From Ruminococcaceae bacterium UBA1447 (lineage in GTDB: Bacteria; Bacillota; Clostridia; Oscillospirales; Acutalibacteraceae), in assembly GCA_002329225.1 (NCBI GenBank), contig DCTF01000062.1:16813-25116 (forward strand): 8,304 nt of DNA. The letters are read 5' to 3'. Below, in pieces: positions 1-6,565 of the stretch. The notes under the pieces were generated by a model. That model was not told where the DNA came from. It worked only from the letters and a program-made list of their open reading frames with translations, and did not search any database. The first letter of the stretch is position 1. Each line of letters opens with the position of its first letter. Made by a program: the position numbers and the translations under genes.

Positions 1-6
1 ATTCAT
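1..6 (-). CDS. start of a further minus-strand gene, truncated by the window edge
   Basis: Only an ATG and one more codon (Met-Asn) are inside the window. The start is believable because the minus strand reads AAAGGAGG, five bases, then ATG, which is the same strong ribosome binding site used by the other genes here. It lies about 50 bases downstream of the protease-Hsp20 fusion gene on the same strand, so it may be co-transcribed with it. Nothing can be said about its product. Confidence 0.5.
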
Positions 7-58
7 TCTTACCTCCTTTTTGAAAAAATTTATCACAAATTATCTAATTTTCAAAACT

Positions 59-1333
59 TTATTTGCTTTTGGCGATATGTACGATAAATGTATTGCCTTG
101 CATCTCTGTCTTGACGCCATTAGGATCGGAATCCTCAGGCAACGGGACTGTTCGCACAAAAGACCCGAAAGCATGCGAACTAAACGTGCTTCCCGTTTTT
201 TTCTCTTCAGTGCTACTGGAATACTCGCCGGTAACGGTAAGTGAGTTTCTATTAATTTCCACGTTGACCTTATTCTTGTTCAAATCAGCAATATCCATTT
301 TATAAATGTATTCATTAGGCGTTTCTTCCATGTTTAAATTAGTGTCGTAAAAAATATCGCTGTTAAACGCTCCTTTCTGGCTCCCAAAGCGATCAAACGT
401 ATCTTGCATCAACCAATTCATTTGTTTGCGCATCCGATCCATTTCTCCCCAGGGATCCCATTGTTCTGAACTCACATTCGGCAAACTGCCTGCAGGATAC
501 GTCTGCTTTAAAAAGTTATTCCTATTATATCTAACGGGGACGCCTACATTATGCTTGTAGTCCTGCAACGCGTTATCTATTTTTTCCACCGGTATCGCAA
601 AACCAATATTTTGGGAATACTGCACCACCGCTATGTTTATACCGATAAGCTTGCCTTCCAAATTAAAAAGTGCCCCTCCGCTATTACCGGGATTAATAGG
701 CGCATCTATTTGCAACATATCGCCTAGAATTAATTCTCCCTGAGAAGAATAAAATTTTCTGTTTTTCCCGCTTACAATTCCAGAGGTTACTGTGTTTTCA
801 AGACCTAGCGGATTGCCGATTGCCACTACCGTCTCTCCCAACATTAAATCCTTAGTCTGACCTAACTCCGCTTCTACGAGTGGTTTTGGAGCAACGATTT
901 TAATAAACGCCAAGTCGTCATTTCTGTTTTCGTACACTACCTCTCCCTTGACTTGCGTACCTTCATTCAGAATAACATAAATAGTGCTGGCCATATTAAC
1001 TACATGCGCGTTAGTCACAATGAGCCCGGACTTATCTATGATAACCCCGGAACCAACGCTTCTCAATTTCATAGCACTAGCCATACCGTAAGGGGCAAAA
1101 AATTGGTCAAATAAATTGTCAAAGTCGCTGCCATACCTTCCCCAAAATGGGTTTTGGCGTAAAAAAAGTATCCGTTCGGTACTGATATTTACCACCGATG
1201 CCGCTCTGTCTCGAACAACCTTCACTATTGGGGTCTCTCGGCTATTGACCTCTGAGGCATAGACAATAGCACTTGCAAAACATACCATTATAAAGACAAA
1301 GAATAGTCTTTTCGCAATTCTAAGCGTAATCAT
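59..1333 (-). CDS. exported HtrA/Deg-like serine protease fused to a C-terminal Hsp20 (alpha-crystallin) module
   Basis: Predicted 424-aa envelope protease. Residues 1-26 form a signal peptide: basic start, hydrophobic core around residues 10-25, likely cleavage after VYA. Residues about 32-265 are an S1C trypsin-like domain with a full catalytic triad: His110 in TNAHVV, Asp140 in NDDLAFIK and Ser218 in PGNSGGAL. An LA-loop-like segment rich in Phe and Asp (residues 61-82) precedes it, as in DegP-type proteins. PDZ domains, normal for HtrA, are absent. Instead, from residue 291 there is WDPWGEMDRMRKQMNWL, a typical Hsp20 N-terminal segment, then an alpha-crystallin domain (about 340-422) with FGSFVRTVPLPED matching the conserved GSF-R-LP strand. 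The chain stops right after the last strand, so the C-terminal IxI tail used for sHSP assembly is missing. The ATG follows AGGAGG with 6-base spacing. No clear promoter is seen in the 140 bases upstream. The domain assignments are secure; the combined function (capture plus cleavage of damaged envelope proteins) is inference. Confidence 0.93.
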   Translation of the reverse strand: MITLRIAKRLFFVFIMVCFASAIVYASEVNSRETPIVKVVRDRAASVVNISTERILFLRQNPFWGRYGSDFDNLFDQFFAPYGMASAMKLRSVGSGVIIDKSGLIVTNAHVVNMASTIYVILNEGTQVKGEVVYENRNDDLAFIKIVAPKPLVEAELGQTKDLMLGETVVAIGNPLGLENTVTSGIVSGKNRKFYSSQGELILGDMLQIDAPINPGNSGGALFNLEGKLIGINIAVVQYSQNIGFAIPVEKIDNALQDYKHNVGVPVRYNRNNFLKQTYPAGSLPNVSSEQWDPWGEMDRMRKQMNWLMQDTFDRFGSQKGAFNSDIFYDTNLNMEETPNEYIYKMDIADLNKNKVNVEINRNSLTVTGEYSSSTEEKKTGSTFSSHAFGSFVRTVPLPEDSDPNGVKTEMQGNTFIVHIAKSK

Positions 1334-1473
1334 GGCTTTCCTCCTGCCATTTTCTTAATAAAGCTCTCTCCCTAATAAATTCGTGGCCTCTTTCGATATC
1401 CTCATTTCTTGATAGAAGACACTAAAAACTTTTTCCTTGTTATAAATAGGACAACTAAATCCATATATTTAAT

Positions 1474-1698
1474 TTACCCGCCTTTTATCTCTAAAGATGG
1501 CCTTTTCGTCTCTTTACGCATCCCGACTGATTCATGGCATTGAGCGCAGCGATAATCATATAATTCTCCGTCGGGTAACACTAGGAGCAATACCTCTTGC
1601 ACCGGCATTGACCTGCCGCAATTGTTGCAATATAAATGCGTGGCAGTCAACTTCTCGAATTGTTTTTCCTGATTTTCCTCTATATCGTCCCACATCAT
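1474..1698 (-). CDS. small zinc-ribbon protein (74 aa)
   Basis: A 74-residue protein with two zinc knuckles, Cys24-x2-Cys27 (CNNCGRS) and Cys51-x2-Cys54 (CAQCHES), about 24 residues apart. This is the usual four-cysteine zinc-ribbon layout. The first 20 residues are acidic and polar, the tail is Lys-rich, and no other domain fits. Its ATG overlaps the TGA of the preceding gene as ATGA, so translation is probably coupled. It is the last member of a five-gene zinc-ribbon cassette and precedes the protease-Hsp20 gene by 140 bases. The second codon is also ATG, giving a possible start three bases later. Specific function is unknown; protein or nucleic acid binding would be typical of such ribbons. 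Confidence 0.8.
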   Translation of the reverse strand: MMWDDIEENQEKQFEKLTATHLYCNNCGRSMPVQEVLLLVLPDGELYDYRCAQCHESVGMRKETKRPSLEIKGG

Positions 1699-2237
1699 TT
1701 ATTTTTCTTCCACCAATCTGCATCATCGCCCTCTTCTTCAAACTTGCCAAAATCCGGAGGCAGAATGATATTGAAATGCAGAAAAAGATACGACGGTATA
1801 TCCCCAAAACCTTTGAATTTCTTAAGGTCTTTTAAATCTTTAGGCAGATTATCTCCAAGATCCGGCATATACTCTTTTAGAATTGTCTGCATCTTGCGTA
1901 AAATCTGCTCATGCGGTTCGCAACCTAAAGGCAAGGTCGGCAATTTTTTACTACACTTCTTGCAGTAGAATTCCAAATTCCCGCACTGAGTGCATTCTGC
2001 AACAAAAAATTTCTTTAATATGAATTTCTGTTTACATTTAGCGCAATGCAGCTTTTCCTGGCAAGCAGTGCAGATACTTACTTTCTTAAGAGAGGCTGTT
2101 CTAAAAACTAAAGGGTTATCTGAAAAATACATTTTGCCACAGATCTTACATTCTATGGGCAAACCCGTGTGTGAAGGGACGCCCTCTATTCTCTTACCTA
2201 TATATTTGTGTTTTCTGCATTTCAAATCTTTTTTCAT
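1695..2237 (-). CDS. cysteine-rich multi-zinc-ribbon protein (180 aa)
   Basis: A 180-residue cytoplasmic protein with five CxxC knuckles in its first 100 residues: Cys30/33, 56/59, 65/68, 82/85 and 92/95, plus single Cys7 and Cys106. This is enough for two or three zinc sites. The C-terminal part (about 107-180) has no cysteines. It holds a charged helical stretch, then a hydrophobic, Pro-containing segment (SYLFLHFNIILPPDFG), and ends in an acidic Trp-Trp-Lys tail. The frame is open to a TTG at 2279 and has an ATG at 2255. I chose the ATG at 2237 because it alone has a Shine-Dalgarno (AGGGG, 9-base spacing). It follows the LysW-like gene by 32 bases and overlaps the next gene by four. I do not recognise the family; the repeated knuckles resemble double zinc-ribbon proteins. 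Confidence 0.75.
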   Translation of the reverse strand: MKKDLKCRKHKYIGKRIEGVPSHTGLPIECKICGKMYFSDNPLVFRTASLKKVSICTACQEKLHCAKCKQKFILKKFFVAECTQCGNLEFYCKKCSKKLPTLPLGCEPHEQILRKMQTILKEYMPDLGDNLPKDLKDLKKFKGFGDIPSYLFLHFNIILPPDFGKFEEEGDDADWWKKNK

Positions 2238-2269
2238 CTCTCTTTGCCCCTTCATAAAATAAGGCTTAT

Positions 2270-2467
2270 TTATTTCCAATCATCATATTCTTCGTGCATA
2301 TAATCATCGACTTCCCCGGCTATTTTTACTTGCACCGGAGAAGCTTGCGTAATCTCCAATTTAGTAAAACAAGAAGGACATTCTATGGTATCTTTGTCTT
2401 TGCGGTTTGCAGGGGAATCAAAAATTTTTTCGCACCAAGGACACCTGATTTTTCCGCTCATCGCCAT
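2270..2467 (-). CDS. LysW-like zinc-ribbon protein (65 aa)
   Basis: A 65-residue protein with CPWC (Cys9/12) and CPSC (Cys30/33) knuckles, followed by a beta-like segment (KLEIT) and an acidic tail ending in YDDWK. The layout is CPxC, about 17 residues, IECPxC, LEI, then an acidic C-terminus with Trp next to the end. It closely recalls LysW/ArgW amino-group carrier proteins of lysine and arginine biosynthesis. In true carriers the protein ends EDWGE and the last Glu carries the substrate. Here Gly-Glu is replaced by Lys, so carrier activity is doubtful. The resemblance is seen in the sequence; lack of carrier function is inference. The first ATG at 2467 is preferred over the one at 2461, because AAAGG lies 13 bases upstream of it. 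The gene starts 9 bases after the preceding stop. Confidence 0.78.
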   Translation of the reverse strand: MAMSGKIRCPWCEKIFDSPANRKDKDTIECPSCFTKLEITQASPVQVKIAGEVDDYMHEEYDDWK

Positions 2468-2476
2468 ATTACTATC

Positions 2477-2776
2477 TTAGCCTTTACTGCCTAATATCAC
2501 CAACTCTGCTAGTCTTTTACGGGGCATAATATAAGATTCGCACTTTTCGCATAAAAACGATTTCTTGCCCTTCGATACCTTTTCTCCTGACAACGGCTCT
2601 ATTGCTTTAATAATCCCCCACGCCCATTTGGTTTTAATAAAATCCTCCCGAGCCTCAACGAGCTGGACAATATAATTCTCAATCTCAGATTTCTGTTTAT
2701 TCAGCGTCTGGCAACACGGCTTTTCTTTCTTAGAACTACCCGTTGTTACAAATTTTGGCTTTCTTTTTAAACTCAT
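2477..2776 (-). CDS. small basic protein with a C-terminal CxxC knuckle (99 aa)
   Basis: A 99-residue, Lys-rich protein. The first 25 residues are basic and probably disordered, with a Cys21-Cys22 pair. Residues about 27-60 look helical. CEKCESYIMPRK (Cys76/Cys79) forms one zinc knuckle near the end. The two pairs could together bind one zinc, which would place this protein with its zinc-ribbon neighbours. The ATG overlaps the TGA of the preceding 59-aa gene (ATGA), and GGA five bases upstream may serve as a weak ribosome binding site, so coupled translation is likely. The family is not recognised and the function is unknown. Confidence 0.72.
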   Translation of the reverse strand: MSLKRKPKFVTTGSSKKEKPCCQTLNKQKSEIENYIVQLVEAREDFIKTKWAWGIIKAIEPLSGEKVSKGKKSFLCEKCESYIMPRKRLAELVILGSKG

Positions 2777-2952
2777 ACCCTATCCATTTCAAAAAGGTCT
2801 TGGCCGCACCAGCGACATTTCTTTTCTTCTGCGGTATAACCGTCTGTCATCAGGCATTTACGGCAACGATAATTACCATTTGATTTTTTTAACACCCCGT
2901 ATTCTTTCTCTAATGCCACAATATCTATGTTTTTGAGTATATTTTCGTGCAT
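2773..2952 (-). CDS. very small zinc-ribbon protein (59 aa)
   Basis: A 59-codon open frame read directly from the minus strand, from ATG at 2952 to TGA at 2773. It encodes a polar helical first half, then Cys30-x2-Cys33 (CRKC) and Cys46-x2-Cys49 (CRWCGQD), a complete four-cysteine zinc ribbon. Its stop overlaps the start of the next gene by four bases (ATGA). That overlap, plus the paired knuckles, supports a real gene although it is very short. No Shine-Dalgarno precedes the ATG. A TATGAT hexamer ends 8 bases upstream of the ATG, so the mRNA could be nearly leaderless if this is a -10 element, but no good -35 is visible. It is the first gene of the zinc-ribbon cassette. Confidence 0.68.
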   Translation of the reverse strand: MHENILKNIDIVALEKEYGVLKKSNGNYRCRKCLMTDGYTAEEKKCRWCGQDLFEMDRV

Positions 2953-2996
2953 AGCTATTTATCATAACGTTTTACTATTTTTATTTTTTGTGATAA

Positions 2997-3029
2997 AGGG
3001 CTGCCGCCATTAATAACGACAGCAGCCCT
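2997..3029 (-). terminator. hairpin after groEL, terminator-like with a poor U-tract
   Basis: The minus strand folds into a 12-bp stem (AGGGCTGCTGTC with GGCGGCAGCCCT, two G-U pairs) with a 9-base loop, 24 bases past the groEL stop. The stem is strong, but what follows is TTATCAC rather than a run of U. It may terminate inefficiently or act mainly as a 3' mRNA stabiliser, letting some transcripts continue into the zinc-ribbon genes. Confidence 0.72.
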
Positions 3030-3052
3030 CTATTTTTAACCTTTAGTTGCGA

Positions 3053-4690
<1,638 letters not shown>

Positions 4691-4696
4691 TCATTT

Positions 4697-5125
4697 TTAA
4701 TCAGTGATTATAGCTAAAACATCCTCTTCCTTAATAATCAGATGCTCTTCGTCTTCTAATTTTATTTCTGTGCCGGAATATTTTCCGTAGAGGATTTTAT
4801 CTCCGGGCTTTACTTCTAAGGGCTGAACCTTGCCGTCATCTAAGACTTTGCCCTTACCTACTGCTACGACCCTGCCTTCTTGCGGCTTCTCCTTGGCAGT
4901 GTCCGGCAAGATAATCCCTCCTTTGGTTTTTTCTTCAGCTTCCAAAGGCTTGACCAAAATCCTGTCTCCTAATGGCGTAATCTGCATAGACACCTCCTCT
5001 TTTTCTCGAACATCCTGCTGAATTGTTGTTTCTTTAGCCTCTTGCTTCTCCTCGATGGGCTTTTCCTTTAGAGTCTTTGTCTGAGCTAAAGGTTTCTTTT
5101 TAGAGATAGAATTTCGTTTCTTCAT
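4697..5125 (-). CDS. groES: 10 kDa co-chaperonin GroES with an N-terminal extension
   Basis: The lid of the GroEL cage. Residues 47-142 are a complete canonical 96-aa Gro[18 protein letters not shown], the mobile loop with [10 protein letters not shown] that docks on Gro[12 protein letters not shown], and the closing [12 protein letters not shown]. In front are 46 extra residues, rich in Lys and Glu, with no predicted fold. Two starts are possible. The ATG at 5125 has AGGAGG 15 bases upstream, a longer than normal gap. The internal ATG at 4987 has AGGAGG at an ideal 5 bases. The internal site should make ordinary GroES, and the upstream one may make a long form. The identity is certain; which start dominates is not. 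The frame lies between hsp20 (66 bases upstream) and groEL (24 bases downstream). Confidence 0.96.
   Translation of the reverse strand: MKKRNSISKKKPLAQTKTLKEKPIEEKQEAKETTIQQDVREKEEVSMQITPLGDRILVKPLEAEEKTKGGIILPDTAKEKPQEGRVVAVGKGKVLDDGKVQPLEVKPGDKILYGKYSGTEIKLEDEEHLIIKEEDVLAIITD
4988..4998 (-). promoter_or_regulatory. internal ribosome binding site for canonical GroES
   Basis: The minus strand reads AGGAGG (4998-4993), five bases, then ATG (4987-4985). This is a perfect site inside the longer groES frame, at exactly the position where family members normally begin. It argues that the 96-aa form is a major product. Confidence 0.75.
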
Positions 5126-5140
5126 AGCAAAGAATAGTCA

Positions 5141-5146
5141 CCTCCT
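5141..5146 (-). promoter_or_regulatory. ribosome binding site upstream of the extended groES start
   Basis: AGGAGG on the minus strand within AAAGGAGGTGA, 15 bases before the ATG at 5125. The match is perfect but the spacing is long. No other in-frame start codon lies closer; a TTG in another frame stops after two codons. Initiation at 5125 is therefore possible but probably less efficient. Confidence 0.55.
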
Positions 5147-5191
5147 TTACAATGAAGAGGAAAAATAAGGTTTAAGTTTTGATTGTATTAT

Positions 5192-5662
5192 TTATTTTAC
5201 TTCGACTTTAATATTCCGGTATCGTGAGCCTTTCTTTTTGGGAAGAATAAGCTCTAATACCCCTTCCTTATATGTTGCTTTTACCCTGCGGTCATCAACC
5301 TCTGCCGGAAGAGTAACCGTGCGGTTAAAGCTGCCGTAGAACCTTTCTGAGCGTACGCAATCCTTTTCCTTAATCTCTTGCGCGTGTTTCTTCTCGCCCT
5401 TAATAACCAGGGTGTTGCCATATACTGAAATATCAAAATCCTTCTTCTCCATCCCTGGAATATCCGCCTTAACCATTACCTTATCCTTAAGGTCATGAAT
5501 ATCCACTTCAGGGCCCCAACCCTTAAACATCATCTGGCCCTTTTTCTCGGGAAACCGGGCAAGCGAGGAACTAAAAAGACTGTTCATGCGCTCCTGGAGC
5601 TGCTCAATTTCAGAAAAAGGATCCCACAGGCGATCCAATGGCTTCCATGGCATTAAATCCAT
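5192..5662 (-). CDS. Hsp20 family small heat-shock protein
   Basis: A 156-residue ATP-independent holdase that binds unfolding proteins in the cytoplasm; no signal peptide is present. The N-terminal segment has WDPFSEIEQLQERMNSLF. The alpha-crystallin domain spans about residues 50-141, with VMVKADIPGMEKKDF, LVIKGE, FYGSFNRTVTLPAEVD and VLELILPKK. The C-terminal tail holds the IxV assembly motif (Ile151-Lys-Val153). The open frame extends to a GTG at 5671, but that codon lies within the Shine-Dalgarno AGGAGGTGA, so I placed the start at the ATG at 5662, which has AGGAGG at 8-base spacing. It is the first chaperone gene after the CIRCE element and 75 bases downstream of the hspR-like gene. Its N-terminal WDP segment resembles the Hsp20 part of the protease fusion at 59-1333. 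Confidence 0.97.
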   Translation of the reverse strand: MDLMPWKPLDRLWDPFSEIEQLQERMNSLFSSSLARFPEKKGQMMFKGWGPEVDIHDLKDKVMVKADIPGMEKKDFDISVYGNTLVIKGEKKHAQEIKEKDCVRSERFYGSFNRTVTLPAEVDDRRVKATYKEGVLELILPKKKGSRYRNIKVEVK

Positions 5663-5690
5663 ATTAATCACCTCCTATAATCTTCCACTC

Positions 5691-5720
5691 CTAATAGCAC
5701 TTGATAGAGAAGAGTGCCAA
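5691..5720 (-). promoter_or_regulatory. candidate sigma-70 promoter of hsp20-groES-groEL, overlapped by CIRCE
   Basis: On the minus strand TTGGCA (5720-5715) is followed after 18 bases by TATTAG (5696-5691), a plausible -35/-10 pair of moderate quality. It would give a leader of about 20 bases ending in the hsp20 ribosome binding site. The elements coincide with the CIRCE repeat, so bound repressor would block polymerase. The -10 assignment is tentative. Confidence 0.45.
5694..5720 (-). promoter_or_regulatory. CIRCE operator (HrcA-binding inverted repeat)
   Basis: In gene orientation the half-sites are TTGGCACTC and AAGTGCTAT, separated by exactly nine bases (TTCTCTATC). The CIRCE consensus is TTAGCACTC-N9-GAGTGCTAA, so the left half matches 8 of 9 bases and the right 7 of 9. 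It sits directly before hsp20-groES-groEL, the classic location. HrcA, the repressor that binds it, is not in this window. Confidence 0.88.
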
Positions 5721-5737
5721 CATACGGGTAAAAAAAT

Positions 5738-6028
5738 TTAGGTCTTTACAAGCATCTTTTCTTCCATCTCTAATATAACTTTTAAACCGTCTAATTTTAC
5801 TTTCTTCTCCTTCATTAAATACCAAATATGGCTTAACTTATTTAGTTCATTTTTTGAGTAGAGCCGCGACTTCCCTTTTTTCCGGGGCGGACGAATAATA
5901 TTTTCTTTATCGAGTTGCTTAAGTACCCAGACCGGTATGCCGAGAAGCTTATTAATAACCCCGCTCGTATATACCGGCTCGTCGATCCCTACATCAAATA
6001 TATTCCCATATTTGATTTCTTTTTTCAT
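5738..6028 (-). CDS. MerR-family regulator, HspR-like
   Basis: A 96-residue DNA-binding protein. Residues 20-90 form a MerR-type winged helix-turn-helix: YTSGVINKLLGIPVWVLKQL (helix-turn-helix), an Arg/Lys-rich wing ending KSRLYSKNEL, and a final helical part, VKLDGLKVILEMEE, characteristic of HspR (G-(I/V)-K-x-IL). There is no effector domain or metal-binding cysteine, as in HspR. HspR proteins repress chaperone operons and are usually encoded within them. Here the gene lies just upstream of hsp20 on the same strand, which supports a heat-shock role. I found no HAIR site (CTTGAGT-N7-ACTCAAG), so its operator may differ. The ATG at 6028 is the only reasonable start. It has no Shine-Dalgarno in the predicted transcript and a strong promoter immediately upstream. 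Confidence 0.82.
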   Translation of the reverse strand: MKKEIKYGNIFDVGIDEPVYTSGVINKLLGIPVWVLKQLDKENIIRPPRKKGKSRLYSKNELNKLSHIWYLMKEKKVKLDGLKVILEMEEKMLVKT

Positions 6029-6036
6029 CGATTACC

Positions 6037-6065
6037 TATATAGCACTATTTTCGTATATTGTCAA
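6037..6065 (-). promoter_or_regulatory. sigma-70 promoter of the hspR-like gene
   Basis: The minus strand has TTGACA (6065-6060), a 17-base spacer, and TATATA (6042-6037), almost ideal for the housekeeping sigma factor. The -10 ends only 8 bases before the ATG at 6028, so transcription should start within about three bases of the start codon, giving a leaderless mRNA. Confidence 0.75.
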
Positions 6066-6102
6066 GTGTTTTTCGCAATTATTTTTTCGTTTTTCGTAAT
6101 TT
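6049..6102 (-). repeat. three direct repeats at 21-bp intervals around the hspR promoter
   Basis: On the plus strand TTTTCGTATATT (6049), TTTTCGCAATTA (6070) and TTTTCGTAATTT (6091) recur at exactly 21 bases, two helical turns, with a partial TTTTCG copy at 6084. One copy lies in the -35/-10 spacer and the others upstream. They could be operator sites for the regulator, or phased A-tracts acting as an UP element or bend. Confidence 0.5.
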
Positions 6103-6245
6103 AATAACGCATGTTCAACTTAATTTTTCACTCGCATATTTTTAGAGCATTCTTTTCCGATTTTATAAATTTTAATTCCTAATCTACACCCTAAACCATC
6201 CCCCTATCTGACACAAAGATCTACCGTTAAGTTACACTTGTAAAT

Positions 6246-6281
6246 AAAAAACCTCCACCGGCCGTAAAACCAGCGGAGGTT
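6246..6281 (-). terminator. intrinsic terminator of the right-hand gene module
   Basis: The minus strand forms a 12-bp stem (AACCTCCGCTGG with CCGGTGGAGGTT, two G-U pairs) and an 8-base loop, followed by a T-run and TTTATTT-type tail. It lies just after the 83-aa gene and separates the right-hand module from the hspR promoter. Confidence 0.9.
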
Positions 6282-6298
6282 GCTTGGAATGTATTGCT

Positions 6299-6550
6299 TT
6301 ACTCTTGCGCCTTGTTTCTGCTCTTTCCTTTGCCCCAGCCGGACTTCCATCTTGCCACTGCGCCAGCCACAACCTCATTGATCCGCTCTTGCGTAACGTC
6401 ATCAGCCAATACCTGAGTGAGTTCTTCCTTATTAAGGACACGAAAATTCCTGACACCCCGATCCTTCGCCTGTAACATCAGAGCGCTCCGTGTCTGTTTG
6501 ACTTCCGGTTCAACTTTAACGACCTTTTGCTTCTTAGCTTTCTTTCCCAT
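6299..6550 (-). CDS. small basic protein with a Rho-N/SAP-like segment (83 aa)
   Basis: An 83-residue, Lys/Arg-rich protein. Residues about 20-50 (LMLQAKDRGVRNF then RVLNKEELTQVL) have the helix, Gly-turn, Leu-x-Lys-x-Glu-Leu pattern of Rho-N/SAP-like motifs, small helical units that bind nucleic acid. The tail after residue 66 is basic and Gly/Ser-rich (WKSGWGKGKSR). A nucleic-acid-binding role is plausible but is only inferred from this pattern. The start is firm: AGGAGG with 8-base spacing to ATG. The gene follows the 88-aa gene with a 15-base gap and is directly followed by the terminator, so it is the last gene of the module. Confidence 0.75.
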   Translation of the reverse strand: MGKKAKKQKVVKVEPEVKQTRSALMLQAKDRGVRNFRVLNKEELTQVLADDVTQERINEVVAGAVARWKSGWGKGKSRNKAQE

Positions 6551-6565
6551 TGAGATATCCTCCTT

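Noticed and set aside
17..56. AT-rich inverted repeat (TTTTGAAAA / TTTTCAAAA) after the protease-Hsp20 gene
   Set aside because: The arms are nine A/T-dominated pairs with a long loop and overlap the next gene's ribosome binding site. Such repeats are expected by chance in AT-rich spacers, and there is no clear U-tract.
63..305. Plus-strand open frames opposite the minus-strand genes (also at 1497-1835, 1990-2262, 6617-7153 and 7858-8208)
   Set aside because: All lie opposite well-supported minus-strand genes, have no recognisable domains and lack convincing ribosome binding sites. They are antisense shadows.
1390..1440. Possible degenerate CIRCE upstream of the protease-Hsp20 gene (TTAGTGTCT-TCTATCAAG)
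   Set aside because: The spacer resembles the real element near 5700, but the left half matches only 4 of 9 consensus bases and there is no right half.
2238..2279. Longer start (TTG at 2279 or ATG at 2255) for the 180-aa zinc-ribbon protein
   Set aside because: Neither has a Shine-Dalgarno and the longer form overlaps the preceding gene. The ATG at 2237 has AGGGG at good spacing.
5663..5671. GTG start for hsp20
   Set aside because: The GTG is part of the AGGAGGTGA ribosome binding site of the ATG at 5662.
6029..6231. HAIR operator (CTTGAGT-N7-ACTCAAG) for the HspR-like regulator
   Set aside because: Searched by eye on both strands here and at 5671-5737. Only fragments such as CAAGTG occur, without a matching second half.
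6232..6243. Small palindrome TTACA-CT-TGTAA near the module boundary, considered as an attachment site core
   Set aside because: It is too short to be significant, has no second copy in the window and no integrase nearby.
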